In this document: positions 22,262-30,994 of the stretch, in pieces
Position numbering within the stretch: the stretch's first letter is position 1
Layout: each line of letters begins with the position of its first letter
Source: Bartonella sp. CM31XJBT
GTDB taxonomy: Bacteria > Pseudomonadota > Alphaproteobacteria > Rhizobiales > Rhizobiaceae
DNA length: 64,000 bases
Assembly: GCF_028618555.1 (NCBI RefSeq)
Contig: NZ_JAQITD010000006.1
Coordinates: 1 to 64,000 of the forward strand
Reading direction: 5' to 3'
The notes under the pieces: model-generated
The model's database searches: none
Seen by the model: only the letters and a program-made list of their open reading frames with translations
What the model was told of the DNA's origin: nothing
Position numbers and translations under genes: made by a program

Positions 22262-22284
22262 GCCCAAGAAATTGGGCTTTTTTT
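22262..22284 (+). terminator. intrinsic terminator of kgtP paralog 2
   Basis: GCCCAA (22262-22267), loop GAAA, TTGGGC (22272-22277), then seven T. The hairpin is identical to the one after paralog 3. Confidence 0.9.
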
Positions 22285-22891
22285 ATCTCCTCTCCATCCT
22301 AACAAAGAACGAAAATTCTGCCCCGCATTCGTCTTACAAACAACTCAGTTTCTCTTAAATTGTCTATAGTTACTGCCCTCTTTATGTAATTTACTTGATA
22401 AGATTCTATAGGCAAGCCCTACCCTAAATATTTATCATGATATCTGAAAAACACCTCATACGGAAAACCTTATCTGAGCCTTACCTCCCCCTCCTAAATA
22501 ATGATGTGTGGTGATACAACAAGATAAGCAAGGACACAAAAATCCCCTTTTACATTATTTAAGCTTTATGAAATGTCTTCAGTTTTTGGGCTTTCTGCTC
22601 ATAAAGACCATCTCTTCTATAATCTTCCGGTATGCCAATAATTGCATTCTTCTCATAAAGTTTAAAGGTATCTTGATCTACTTTTCAATGTTCTCTCCCT
22701 TTAAATGCAACGTGATAACTTTTTATTCTATAACACAAGTAAAAATCTTAAAACGAATGACAACATAACTCTAATAAATCATCTTAAAGAGTTTCCCTAA
22801 GAAATTATTATAATACAATTGAATTTTTCTGGAAATCATAAACAATTATGTTTAGAAAATATAAAATATAAATCCAAAAGGGGAACAATTC
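22285..22891. other. gap between kgtP paralogs 2 and 3
   Basis: About 600 bases with no credible gene. The final bases carry AAAAGGGGAAC before paralog 3, matching the site before paralog 2 and showing that the upstream region was duplicated with the gene. Confidence 0.5.
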
Positions 22892-24199
22892 ATGAAAAAT
22901 GAAACAACTTCAGCATCACAGGATGCAAGAAAACGTGTTTTTGCTATTATAGCAAGCGCATCAGGAAATCTCGTAGAATGGTATGATTTTTACGTTTACT
23001 CATTTGCATCAATTTATTTTGCATCACAATTCTTTCCCTCCGATGGTGATACGATTACGCCACTGTTAAAAACCGCGGGTGTGTTTTTTATTGGCTTTCT
23101 TATGCGCCCTATTGGAGCTTGGTTTTTAGGATTTGTCGCCGATCGTTATGGACGTAAACGCTCGATGCTTATATCCATTTTTATGATGTGTGGTGGCTCT
23201 TTTTTCATCGCCATACTTCCCACCTATGAAACCTTAGGAATAACATCAGCAATCCTTTTACTTTTAGCTCGAATGATGCAAGGACTTTCAGCGGGTGGTG
23301 AATATGGTACAGCAGCCACTTATATGAGCGAAGTTGCTCTCAAAAAACATCGTGGGCTTTTTGCTTCTTTCCAATCAGCCACCCTTATTACAGGTCAACT
23401 TCTTGCCAGCTTCATTATATTTATTCTAGCATCTTATCTCTCTGAAGATCAGTTAAAAGCATGGGGATGGCGCATTCCTTTTGTGATTGGTGGTTTCGGG
23501 GCAGTGATTGCGATTTATCTGCGTCGTTCTCTCCACGAAACAACCACGAAAGAAAGCCGCTCTCACAAACACTCTGGCAGTCTTAAGGAACTTCTCACCA
23601 AGCATACAAAAGCCGTTGTCGTAATTGCATGCTTTGCATCAGGAGGATCACTCACATTTTACACCTTTACGACTTATATGCAAAAATATCTAATCACAAC
23701 CACCGGCTTTGATAAACATACCGCAACAACGATTATGACAGCTGTACTATTTATTTTCATCCTATTCCAACCCATAGCTGGTATCATAGCCGATAAAATT
23801 GGAACAAAAACTTTACTTATCATTTGGAGTATACTCTCTGTCATCTTTACATTTCCTGGACTCTGGATAATCGGTAATACGCATAGTATATGGGTTGCCT
23901 TTTCCGTCATTATTGGCTTGCTCTTCATTATGAGCATGTATACATCCATCTCTGGTGTCGTCAAATCAGCAATGTTTCCCTCTTCAATACGCGCATTAGG
24001 CGTTAGCATCTCTCATGCCATTGGCAACGCCTTATTTGGTGGTTCTGCTGAATACGTCGCGCTTGGATTAAAAAAGTACGGTCATGAATCACTCTTTTAT
24101 TTTTATATAACCGTCGTGATGATCATGGCATTCATTGCTCTTCTCTTTGTCCCGAGTATGCGTAAAGGAGGCTACCTCCAAGAGGATGAAAAACATTAA
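22892..24199 (+). CDS. kgtP: KgtP-type MFS 2-oxoglutarate/dicarboxylate permease, paralog 3
   Basis: Third tandem copy, 435 residues. Family motifs are intact ([50 protein letters not shown]). It diverges from the other two in several positions: GLSAGGEYG in place of [13 protein letters not shown]-like changes around LTKHTKAVVVIACFASGG, and a different helix 8-9 loop (QPIAGIIADKIGTKTLL). This suggests it is the oldest or most relaxed copy. Its terminator hairpin is identical to that of paralog 2. An inner-membrane H+-coupled carboxylate carrier by family. Confidence 0.84.
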   Translation: MKNETTSASQDARKRVFAIIASASGNLVEWYDFYVYSFASIYFASQFFPSDGDTITPLLKTAGVFFIGFLMRPIGAWFLGFVADRYGRKRSMLISIFMMCGGSFFIAILPTYETLGITSAILLLLARMMQGLSAGGEYGTAATYMSEVALKKHRGLFASFQSATLITGQLLASFIIFILASYLSEDQLKAWGWRIPFVIGGFGAVIAIYLRRSLHETTTKESRSHKHSGSLKELLTKHTKAVVVIACFASGGSLTFYTFTTYMQKYLITTTGFDKHTATTIMTAVLFIFILFQPIAGIIADKIGTKTLLIIWSILSVIFTFPGLWIIGNTHSIWVAFSVIIGLLFIMSMYTSISGVVKSAMFPSSIRALGVSISHAIGNALFGGSAEYVALGLKKYGHESLFYFYITVVMIMAFIALLFVPSMRKGGYLQEDEKH

Positions 24200-24219
24200 C
24201 CCTTTTTATCAACGAAAAA

Positions 24220-24242
24220 GCCCAAGAAATTGGGCTTTTTTT
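24220..24242 (+). terminator. intrinsic terminator of kgtP paralog 3
   Basis: GCCCAA (24220-24225), loop GAAA, TTGGGC (24230-24235), then seven T. It lies between the convergent kgtP paralog 3 and the DUF2853-like gene. Confidence 0.9.
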
Positions 24243-24267
24243 ATCATTATCACAAATTTAATATTGT

Positions 24268-24573
24268 TTAAATTTTATGAAGTGCATTAAGGTGCTTAGC
24301 AACTAGATAATAAAAAGTCAGTCGACTTTTTCTACGCTCTCCAGACATCATCTCAGCCACTTTTGAAACAGCCATTTTAGCACTCTTCTCATCTGCTTCT
24401 AAAACATCTTGAACCCATTTTTCAACACGTTCTAACTCTTTTGGATCCGATGTAGCAACAAGCGCTGCATCCTGCTTTTTCATCACTAAAGCTAAACGAC
24501 GGCTAAGTCGTTCTACTGCTGCTTCATCGGGATTTGAATCATATAGTTTAATATCTGCTAAATTATTTGTCAT
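24268..24573 (-). CDS. small conserved protein, DUF2853-like
   Basis: Soluble, highly charged, mostly helical protein of 101 residues. The central DAALVATSDPKELERVEKWV resembles the recalled DUF2853 signature (D-LV-SDP-ELERV); the assignment is from memory and not secure. Function unknown. No signal peptide or membrane segment. ATG with GGAGATG a few bases upstream (minus strand). It is monocistronic, convergent with kgtP paralog 3 and divergent from ssrA. Confidence 0.7.
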   Translation of the reverse strand: MTNNLADIKLYDSNPDEAAVERLSRRLALVMKKQDAALVATSDPKELERVEKWVQDVLEADEKSAKMAVSKVAEMMSGERRKSRLTFYYLVAKHLNALHKI

Positions 24574-24699
24574 TTTGCATCATCTCCTCTCCAAAAATGA
24601 GCGGACTATACTTTACAGCCCGCATCATATAGCTCCATAAATAATTAGAGGATTAAAAATATTAACAACCCCCCCTTTTCCTAAGACTGTTCTTCATCT

Positions 24700-25033
24700 A
24701 TATTTAGAGGGCTGGTTTACCAGCTATGGTAATAAATGGACGGTGAAATAAACCTATTGGACCCGGGGGCGGTACCCGGCGCCTCCACCAAAATATAAGA
24801 AACCAAAGTTATATTTTGGTGGGGGCGAAATAGGATCGACAAGGGTGTAAAGATCGCTCTTTTACTCGGCATTGTACCACCGTTATCGGGCTAAATGAGT
24901 AGTTGCAAATGACAACTATGCGGAAGCACGTCTCGCCGCTTAAGGTGGTGTGAATGTTTCAATTTGAGCCTTAAACCGTCGCAGGTTTAAGCGGGGTTCG
25001 GAGGCACCTGGCAACAGAAGCCTTCACTTTTTT
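24700..25033 (+). ncRNA. ssrA: tmRNA, circularly permuted two-piece form
   Basis: The alphaproteobacterial permuted order is visible. An acceptor piece ends in CGCCTCCACCA (CCA at 24788-24790). A short spacer hairpin follows (AAAATATAA pairing with TTATATTTT), then the coding piece starts with GGGGGCG (24821-24827), which pairs with CGCCTCC to close a 7-bp acceptor stem. GGATCGAC is the conserved tRNA-like 5' region. The tag frame is at 24905-24943. The left end of the acceptor piece and the right end are approximate; GGC...GCC followed by a T-run near 25012-25034 may be the terminator. tmRNA rescues stalled ribosomes. Confidence 0.93.
24905..24943 (+). other. tmRNA proteolysis-tag reading frame
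   Basis: Reads ANDNYAEARLAA then TAA. The AND start and LAA end match SsrA tags; the C-terminal LAA is the ClpXP degron and the N-terminal half is the SspB-binding region. Confidence 0.92.
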
Positions 25034-25208
25034 AAATGTTGTTGATTGATCTTTCAGACGTTATCAGACATTATTTACCATAGAGTTTCGTATTTATTCG
25101 ATTTATTGAGGTGCATCGTAGAAAAAATACTGCTAATTTAAAATATATTCTGTCACACAATATCAATACGCCCCATTCTGCTACGTGAAATAAAAGGAAT
25201 AAACTTCG

Positions 25209-25760
25209 ATGGTTAAAGATCAAATCCGTTACGATATTCTCGTTCAGGATGCGCTTCGTGGAGTTATCCGTAAAGTTTTATCGGAAGTTGCCAAAGCAGG
25301 TCTTCCGGGAAATCATCATTTTTTTATAACTTTTTTGACCAATGCCCCAGGCGTTAAAATTTCTCCTCGGCTAAAAAATCGCTATCCCGAGCAAATGACA
25401 ATCGTCTTACAACATCAATTTAGAGATCTCAGTGTTTCAGAAACAGCTTTCGAAGTAACCCTCTCTTTCAGGGAAATAACCGAAAAGCTCGTGATTCCTT
25501 TTACTTCCATTCAGGTCTTTTATGATCCTGTAGCAGCATTTGAAGCAGCATTTGATCTGCCCTCAAATCTGACCTCTGGAGAAAGTGAAAATTCAGAAAA
25601 TACCTCAACTACGCCCATTACCTTATCAAACAAACAAAAAATAGAAAATACGCTTACAAAAGAACAAAGTCTCAGTACAAACAAAGAACCTTCAAATAAC
25701 GATGCAAAACAAAGTCAAAGTGCTGATGTTGTCTCTTTAGATTCCTTTCGGAAAAAATAA
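25209..25760 (+). CDS. sspB: SspB-alpha, ClpXP adaptor for SsrA-tagged proteins
   Basis: Delivers tmRNA-tagged proteins to ClpXP. 183 residues: an N-terminal dimeric SspB fold (about 1-120) with GLPGNHHFFITFLT, YPEQMTIVLQHQF and FTSIQVFYDPVAAFEAAF, then a disordered Ser/Thr/Asn/Lys-rich linker and a short C-terminal ClpX-binding tail (SADVVSLDSFRKK). This layout is that of the alphaproteobacterial SspB type. ATG start with AAAGGAAT upstream. It lies about 175 bases downstream of ssrA on the same strand, and two small genes follow closely. Confidence 0.92.
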   Translation: MVKDQIRYDILVQDALRGVIRKVLSEVAKAGLPGNHHFFITFLTNAPGVKISPRLKNRYPEQMTIVLQHQFRDLSVSETAFEVTLSFREITEKLVIPFTSIQVFYDPVAAFEAAFDLPSNLTSGESENSENTSTTPITLSNKQKIENTLTKEQSLSTNKEPSNNDAKQSQSADVVSLDSFRKK

Positions 25761-25768
25761 TTTTTCTC

Positions 25769-25951
25769 ATGACTGAATTGATTAATCTTCGCCAATTTCG
25801 AAAACAAAAAAAACGTACAGAAAAATCTCTTCGTGCTGAGCAAAATCGTTATCGTTTTGGACGAACAAAAACTGAAAAAAATTTTGAGCAACAAAAATCT
25901 TTAAAAACGCAAAAATTTCTTGATCAAAATCGTTTACGAAACGACGAATAA
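25769..25951 (+). CDS. DUF4169 small basic protein
   Basis: 60 residues, very rich in Arg, Lys and Gln, with a start typical of DUF4169 (ELINLRQFRKQKKR) and the internal NRYRFGRTKTEK block. Function unknown; the family is confined to alphaproteobacteria and often lies next to the ribbon-helix-helix gene that follows here. It starts eight bases after the sspB stop, so it belongs to the same operon. No membrane segment. Confidence 0.8.
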   Translation: MTELINLRQFRKQKKRTEKSLRAEQNRYRFGRTKTEKNFEQQKSLKTQKFLDQNRLRNDE

Positions 25952-25961
25952 AGGTGTAAAA

Positions 25962-26213
25962 ATGCACGAAAATAATTCTATCGATTGGTCAAAAGTCATT
26001 CCACGAAAGATATCTGTTCGCGTTGATGGACACGCAACAAGCGTCTCTTTAGAACCACCATTTTTAGATATTCTAAAAGATATAGCCCGCCAAAAAGGAC
26101 AATCTTTAGCCTTTATTATCACCGATATTGATAGCAAAAGACCACAACAAGTAAATCTTTCGGCTTCGTTACGCGTTTATGCCCTTCAAAGCGTTCTCAC
26201 CCAGCGCCTTTAA
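25962..26213 (+). CDS. ribbon-helix-helix domain protein
   Basis: 83 residues from the ATG at 25962, which has AAAGGTG upstream. An earlier in-frame ATG at 25920 overlaps the preceding gene and is less likely. The block RKISVRVDGHATSVSLEPPF followed by LDILKDIARQKGQSLAFII matches the RHH_4 family: a beta strand then two helices. It could be a DNA-binding regulator or a structural RHH dimer; no target is visible. It is third in the sspB operon, ten bases after the DUF4169 stop. Confidence 0.8.
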   Translation: MHENNSIDWSKVIPRKISVRVDGHATSVSLEPPFLDILKDIARQKGQSLAFIITDIDSKRPQQVNLSASLRVYALQSVLTQRL

Positions 26214-26333
26214 TGTTTGTGCTTATTTTTTTACGTTCTCTTTCTGTCTGTTTAACTGAAACTGTTGTGACTTTTTAAGAGAAGTTTTTTTAATCTAGAA
26301 CTTCAATAAAAAAAAGACTACAAAAGAGAGATA

Positions 26334-28673
26334 ATGAGTAATTTTTCTGATCACAACATACCTTTCTTTGAAGAAGATTCCCCTCCAGACCATGATAAGA
26401 AGAGCTCTGGTTTTTTCTCCCATACTCTAAAAGAACAAAAATCATATAACACAGATTATTTAGAACAACTCAATCCAGAACAGCAACAAGCTGTTATGAA
26501 TACTGAGGGACCTCTTTTAGTTCTTGCAGGTGCTGGTACAGGAAAAACGCGCGTTTTAACAACCCGTATTTCTCACATTTTACGCTCTGGACTTGCCTCT
26601 CCTCAGCAAATACTTGCTGTCACTTTCACCAACAAAGCAGCACGTGAAATGAAAATACGTATTGGTGAACTTATTGGAGAAGTTGTTGAAGGTATGCCTT
26701 GGCTTGGAACCTTTCATTCCACTGGCGCTAAAATTTTACGCCGTCACGCAGAACTTGTTGATTTAAAAAGAAACTTTACAATTCTCGATAGCGATGATGT
26801 TCTTCGACTTTTAAAACAGCTTATTCAAGCTGAAGGATTAGACGATAAGCGTTGGCCCGCACGAAACCTTGCCATGATGATTGATTCTTGGAAAAATCAA
26901 GGACTTTCACCAAAACATATCTCAAAAAGTGATGCTCATTCCTTTGGTAACGGCATGGGACATGAACTTTATCACAATTATCAAAATCGATTAAAAGATC
27001 TTAATGCTTGTGATTTTGGTGACCTTCTACTTCATTCTATCTCTATCTTCCAACATAATCCAGATATTCTTCGCGAATATCATTCTCAATTTCGTTATAT
27101 TCTTGTCGATGAATATCAAGATACAAATACAGCACAATATCTTTGGCTTCGCCTTTTGGCCCAACATCCTCAAGGTCAACATGTTAATCTTTGTTGTGTT
27201 GGCGATGATGATCAATCCATTTATGGATGGCGTGGTGCAAAAGTCGAAAACATATTACGTTTTGAAAAAGATTTTCCTTCTGCTAAAATTATTCGTCTAG
27301 AACGCAATTATCGCTCAACATCCCATATTCTCAAAACCGCCTCCCATCTCATTGCTCATAATGAAGAAAGGCTGGGAAAAGTCCTTTTTTCTGCTCAAAT
27401 AAAGAGTGAGGAAGAAAAGGTAAAAATTCATTCAGCATGGGATTCGGCAGAAGAAGCACGAGCAATCGGAGAAGAAATCGAACGCGCACAACAAACCGGT
27501 CATGCATTAAATCATATGGCTATATTGGTACGCGCATCATTTCAAATGCGTGAATTTGAAGATCGCTTTGTAACACTTGGCCTTAATTATCGCGTCATTG
27601 GTGGTCCTCGTTTTTATGAGCGAATGGAAATACGTGATGCCATGGCTTATTTACGCGTTGTTGTCCAACCTACTGATGATTTAGCTTTTGAGCGTGTTAT
27701 TAATACACCAAAACGCGGCATAGGAGATGCAACCCTGCGCATTCTTTATGAGAGTGCACGTGCACGTGCTGTTCCTCTCTTTTCTGCTGCCGCTGACATC
27801 ATTGAAACAGATGAATTAAAGCCTAAGGCGCGCAGTGCGTTACGAAGCCTCATTGAAAGCTTCCGCCGCTGGCAAAATATGCTTCAAGACACTCCTCATA
27901 GAGAACTTGCCGAGATCGTCCTTGATGATTCTGGTTATACAACCATGTGGTTAGAAGATCGCTCACCAGAGGCTCCTACAAGACTAGAAAATCTTAAAGA
28001 AATGATTCGTTCCATGGAACAATTTGAAAATCTTCAAAGTTTTTTGGAACATGTTGCACTCGTTATGGAAACGGAAAATAATGAAAATATGGATGCAGTC
28101 AACATCATGACACTTCATTCAGCCAAAGGACTTGAATTTGAAACAGTTTTTCTTCCAGGTTGGGAAGAAGGACTCTTTCCCCACCAACGCTCATTAGATG
28201 AAGGTGGACGTTCAGGATTAGAAGAAGAACGGCGCCTTGCTTACGTAGGTCTAACAAGAGCAAAAAAACATTTGCATATATGGTTTGTATCTAATCGAAG
28301 AATTCATGGACTTTGGCAACCTGCTCTTCCCTCCCGTTTTCTAGATGAATTACCAGCAGAACATATAGAAGTTGTAGAAATGGAAACATCCTATGGTGGT
28401 TATGGAAAATCTTCCTTTCAACATCACGATTCCTTTTATACTGACTATGCAACAGCAAGACAAAAGCGTGCACAAAAAAACAAGAATATTGAAGGGAAAG
28501 TTATCTCTCAATCAATCTCTCATGCACCATCAGATTTTTCTGTCAATGATCGGATTTTTCACATAAAATTTGGTTATGGTCATATTACAGCAATAGACGA
28601 TCATAAATTGACAATAATGTTCGAAAAAGCCGGAGAAAAGCGTGTACTAGACAATTTTGTAAACAAAGCTTAA
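26334..28673 (+). CDS. uvrD: UvrD/PcrA-type DNA helicase II
   Basis: SF1A 3'-5' helicase of nucleotide excision and mismatch repair, 779 residues. After a non-conserved acidic N-terminus (about 40 residues) come the Q-motif LNPEQQQAVMN, Walker A GAGTGKTR (about 63-70), TFTNKAAREM, DEYQDTN, GDDDQSIYGWRGA, LERNYRS, the 2A/2B domains with TLHSAKGLEFETVFLPGWEEGLFPHQ and VGLTRAKK, and a Tudor-like C-terminus (VNDRIFHIKFGYGHITAI) that in PcrA contacts RNA polymerase. ATG with GAGAG upstream. It is separate from the sspB operon (about 120-base gap). Confidence 0.95.
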   Translation: MSNFSDHNIPFFEEDSPPDHDKKSSGFFSHTLKEQKSYNTDYLEQLNPEQQQAVMNTEGPLLVLAGAGTGKTRVLTTRISHILRSGLASPQQILAVTFTNKAAREMKIRIGELIGEVVEGMPWLGTFHSTGAKILRRHAELVDLKRNFTILDSDDVLRLLKQLIQAEGLDDKRWPARNLAMMIDSWKNQGLSPKHISKSDAHSFGNGMGHELYHNYQNRLKDLNACDFGDLLLHSISIFQHNPDILREYHSQFRYILVDEYQDTNTAQYLWLRLLAQHPQGQHVNLCCVGDDDQSIYGWRGAKVENILRFEKDFPSAKIIRLERNYRSTSHILKTASHLIAHNEERLGKVLFSAQIKSEEEKVKIHSAWDSAEEARAIGEEIERAQQTGHALNHMAILVRASFQMREFEDRFVTLGLNYRVIGGPRFYERMEIRDAMAYLRVVVQPTDDLAFERVINTPKRGIGDATLRILYESARARAVPLFSAAADIIETDELKPKARSALRSLIESFRRWQNMLQDTPHRELAEIVLDDSGYTTMWLEDRSPEAPTRLENLKEMIRSMEQFENLQSFLEHVALVMETENNENMDAVNIMTLHSAKGLEFETVFLPGWEEGLFPHQRSLDEGGRSGLEEERRLAYVGLTRAKKHLHIWFVSNRRIHGLWQPALPSRFLDELPAEHIEVVEMETSYGGYGKSSFQHHDSFYTDYATARQKRAQKNKNIEGKVISQSISHAPSDFSVNDRIFHIKFGYGHITAIDDHKLTIMFEKAGEKRVLDNFVNKA

Positions 28674-28729
28674 TTACAAGTAAACCACGATCAGTTTTTT
28701 CAAGAAACCACTTTATTTTATTCTGAATG

Positions 28730-29359
28730 TCATTTCCATTTACGAACAAAGGCTTCAATAGGCAAATTTTGCATATCAGGCAATGCGTTGTGAATTTTAT
28801 CAAGCGGCCAATCCCACCAAGCCATATCTAAAAGGCATTCTATCACATTATTGGGAAAACGCATCCGCAACCGTTTAGCAGGCACCCCAATGACAATCGT
28901 ATAAGGCAAAACATCTTTCGTTATAACAGCGTTCGCGCCAATGATAGCGCCATGACCAATTGTCACCCCAGGCATAATAACCGCACCATATCCAATCCAC
29001 ACATCATGCCCAATAATAACACGTTTTGCACAACGCCTTTCACGAAAACCACTATCTAATGCCATATAACGAAAATATTCGTTTGGACGATAGGTTATTT
29101 TATGCGTTGAAACGCGCTCCATAGGATGCTCCAACGCATTCATCCGTACATGAGATGCAATAGAACAAAAACGCCCAATATCGCTATAAATAGCCTCACT
29201 ATTACGTTCTAAATAAGAAAAATCTCCAACGGTTACATCCCGTAAAATCACCCGCTCATTAATTTCCACATAGCGCCCTAATTTACAACCATGCAGCCGT
29301 GCCGTCGTATGGATACGAGGCTCACTTTCATGAAACCGAAGATCGTTCTCAATATTCAT
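28730..29359 (-). CDS. hexapeptide-repeat acyltransferase (phosphonate-metabolism type)
   Basis: Left-handed beta-helix acetyltransferase of 209 residues. Hexapeptide repeats run through most of the length (IHTTARLHGCKLGRYVEI, IGHDVWIGYGAVIMPGVTIG, GAIIGANAVITKDV). FCSIASHVRMNALEHPMERV holds the likely catalytic His, and the C-terminal AWWDWPLDKI block is typical. The layout matches the recalled TIGR03308 family next to phn genes in other bacteria, but no phosphonate genes are near, so the substrate is unknown. Chloramphenicol/streptogramin acetyltransferases share the fold. Convergent with uvrD. Confidence 0.8.
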   Translation of the reverse strand: MNIENDLRFHESEPRIHTTARLHGCKLGRYVEINERVILRDVTVGDFSYLERNSEAIYSDIGRFCSIASHVRMNALEHPMERVSTHKITYRPNEYFRYMALDSGFRERRCAKRVIIGHDVWIGYGAVIMPGVTIGHGAIIGANAVITKDVLPYTIVIGVPAKRLRMRFPNNVIECLLDMAWWDWPLDKIHNALPDMQNLPIEAFVRKWK

Positions 29360-29494
29360 GCATCTTTCACCAATGTTTCATCATAGATATGGAAAGACAT
29401 ACCAATCAAGCCAATAAAATCAACCATGAAACACACATTGCAAAACAAACCTGCCGATGTTACAATTTCTCGATCTATTTAAGAGAGTCAAACT

Positions 29495-30076
29495 ATGAAA
29501 AATGTAATACGCATCTTGGGGCTGACAATCATATTTCTTGCAGGTGTTTTTATTTATGATACGCTGACAAATAAGCCTTTAGGTGATAACTTTACTCTCA
29601 CTGATTCTAATGGAAAAAATATTACTGAGGCTGATGTTCGAAGCAAGCCTTCAATAATTTTTTTCGGCTTCACTATGTGTCCTGAAAGCTGCCCTACCAC
29701 ACTGATGAATCTTGATCGATGGCTTACAGCCCTTGGGCCTGAAGCTGATAAATTAGGTATATGGTTTGTGACTGTTGATCCTGAACGAGACACACCAAAA
29801 GTACTCCATGATTATCTCAGTAATTTTAACAATAAAATTGTTGGCATCAGCGGAGATCCTGAAAAAGTTCATAAAATGGTCAATTCTTTCAACATCGTTG
29901 CTGAAAAAGTCCCTGAAACAGATGGAAACTATACATATAACCATACAGCAGCAATTTTTTTACTCAAAAAAGGTGGAAAATTAGCTGGCGTTATCCGTTA
30001 TGACACGAAAGAAAGCGATAGCGAATTAAAAGATGAAATCGCCATTGAACGGTTAAAAAAACTCATCTTAAACTAA
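29495..30076 (+). CDS. SCO1/SenC-family copper chaperone
   Basis: Membrane-anchored thioredoxin-fold protein of 193 residues that delivers copper to the CuA site of cytochrome oxidase. One N-terminal membrane segment is at about 5-22. The copper-binding CPESC has its two Cys at 62 and 66, and the distal His lies in YTYNHTAAIFLL. TVDPERDTP is also conserved. ATG start with AAGAGAG upstream. No oxidase genes are near; prmA follows after 26 bases on the same strand. Confidence 0.9.
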   Translation: MKNVIRILGLTIIFLAGVFIYDTLTNKPLGDNFTLTDSNGKNITEADVRSKPSIIFFGFTMCPESCPTTLMNLDRWLTALGPEADKLGIWFVTVDPERDTPKVLHDYLSNFNNKIVGISGDPEKVHKMVNSFNIVAEKVPETDGNYTYNHTAAIFLLKKGGKLAGVIRYDTKESDSELKDEIAIERLKKLILN

Positions 30077-30102
30077 AAAAACCGATCAAAAGAAAGAACA
30101 GT

Positions 30103-30972
30103 ATGTCGCAACAAATTCGCCTCTATTATACTGCTTCTAAAAATGAAGCAGAACGGTTCTATACCCTTATAGAAACAGCCTTTGACGAAGAAGGGTATCC
30201 TCTTGCTCTCACAGAGATAGATGAACAAAATGCTGTATATGAGCTTTCTCTATATGTCGATCAAGACAATCAAGAGAACGCATTGAAACGTTTTGCTCAA
30301 ATCCTTTCTATAGATTTTGATAAAATTAATATGGAAGTTTTACCCAACATTGATTGGGTACAAAAAAGCCTAGAAGGACTAAAACCTGTGCAAGCCGGTC
30401 CTTTTTTCCTTCATGGAAGTCACAACCGAAACGCCATTCCAGCAAATGTTCTCCCTATTGAAATTGAAGCTAATCAAGCTTTTGGCACCGGACATCATGG
30501 AACAACAGCCGGTTGTTTAGAAATGATTGCCAAAGTCATGAAACACGAAAATCCCAAAAATGCCCTTGATCTTGGTACTGGGAGCGGTGTACTAGCCATT
30601 GGCATAGCAATGCTCAAACCAATTACTGTGCTTGCATCCGATATTGACCCAATTGCTGTTCAAGTTGCACAACACAATATCGAATTCAATGGTGTCAAGG
30701 AATATATTACAGCTATTACAGCAACAGATTTTGCCCATGATGCAATTGCATCACGAACCCCTTTTGATCTCATCGTTGCCAATATCCTTGCTAATCCGCT
30801 TATTGAACTTGCGCAAGAAGTGGTAAAGGCACTTCAAAAAGGGGGATCACTTATACTCTCTGGAATTCTTGAAGAACAACATGCCCATGTTTTGGAGACT
30901 TATATAAAACAAGGAATGAAGCATATCGAAACATACCACCGGCAAGGATGGGTTACGATACATCTGAAATAA
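30103..30972 (+). CDS. prmA: ribosomal protein L11 methyltransferase
   Basis: SAM-dependent methylation of Lys and N-terminal amines in L11; 289 residues. An N-terminal L11-binding domain is followed by the Rossmann methyltransferase domain with FGTGHHGTTAGCLEMI, LDLGTGSGVLAIG (SAM motif I), ASDIDPIAV and VANILANPLIELA (the catalytic NxLA motif). Length is normal. It lies between the SCO1 gene and aminopeptidase P, with 22 bases to the latter, probably one transcript. Confidence 0.95.
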   Translation: MSQQIRLYYTASKNEAERFYTLIETAFDEEGYPLALTEIDEQNAVYELSLYVDQDNQENALKRFAQILSIDFDKINMEVLPNIDWVQKSLEGLKPVQAGPFFLHGSHNRNAIPANVLPIEIEANQAFGTGHHGTTAGCLEMIAKVMKHENPKNALDLGTGSGVLAIGIAMLKPITVLASDIDPIAVQVAQHNIEFNGVKEYITAITATDFAHDAIASRTPFDLIVANILANPLIELAQEVVKALQKGGSLILSGILEEQHAHVLETYIKQGMKHIETYHRQGWVTIHLK

Positions 30973-30994
30973 AATAAAAGAAAAGGACGTCGTT

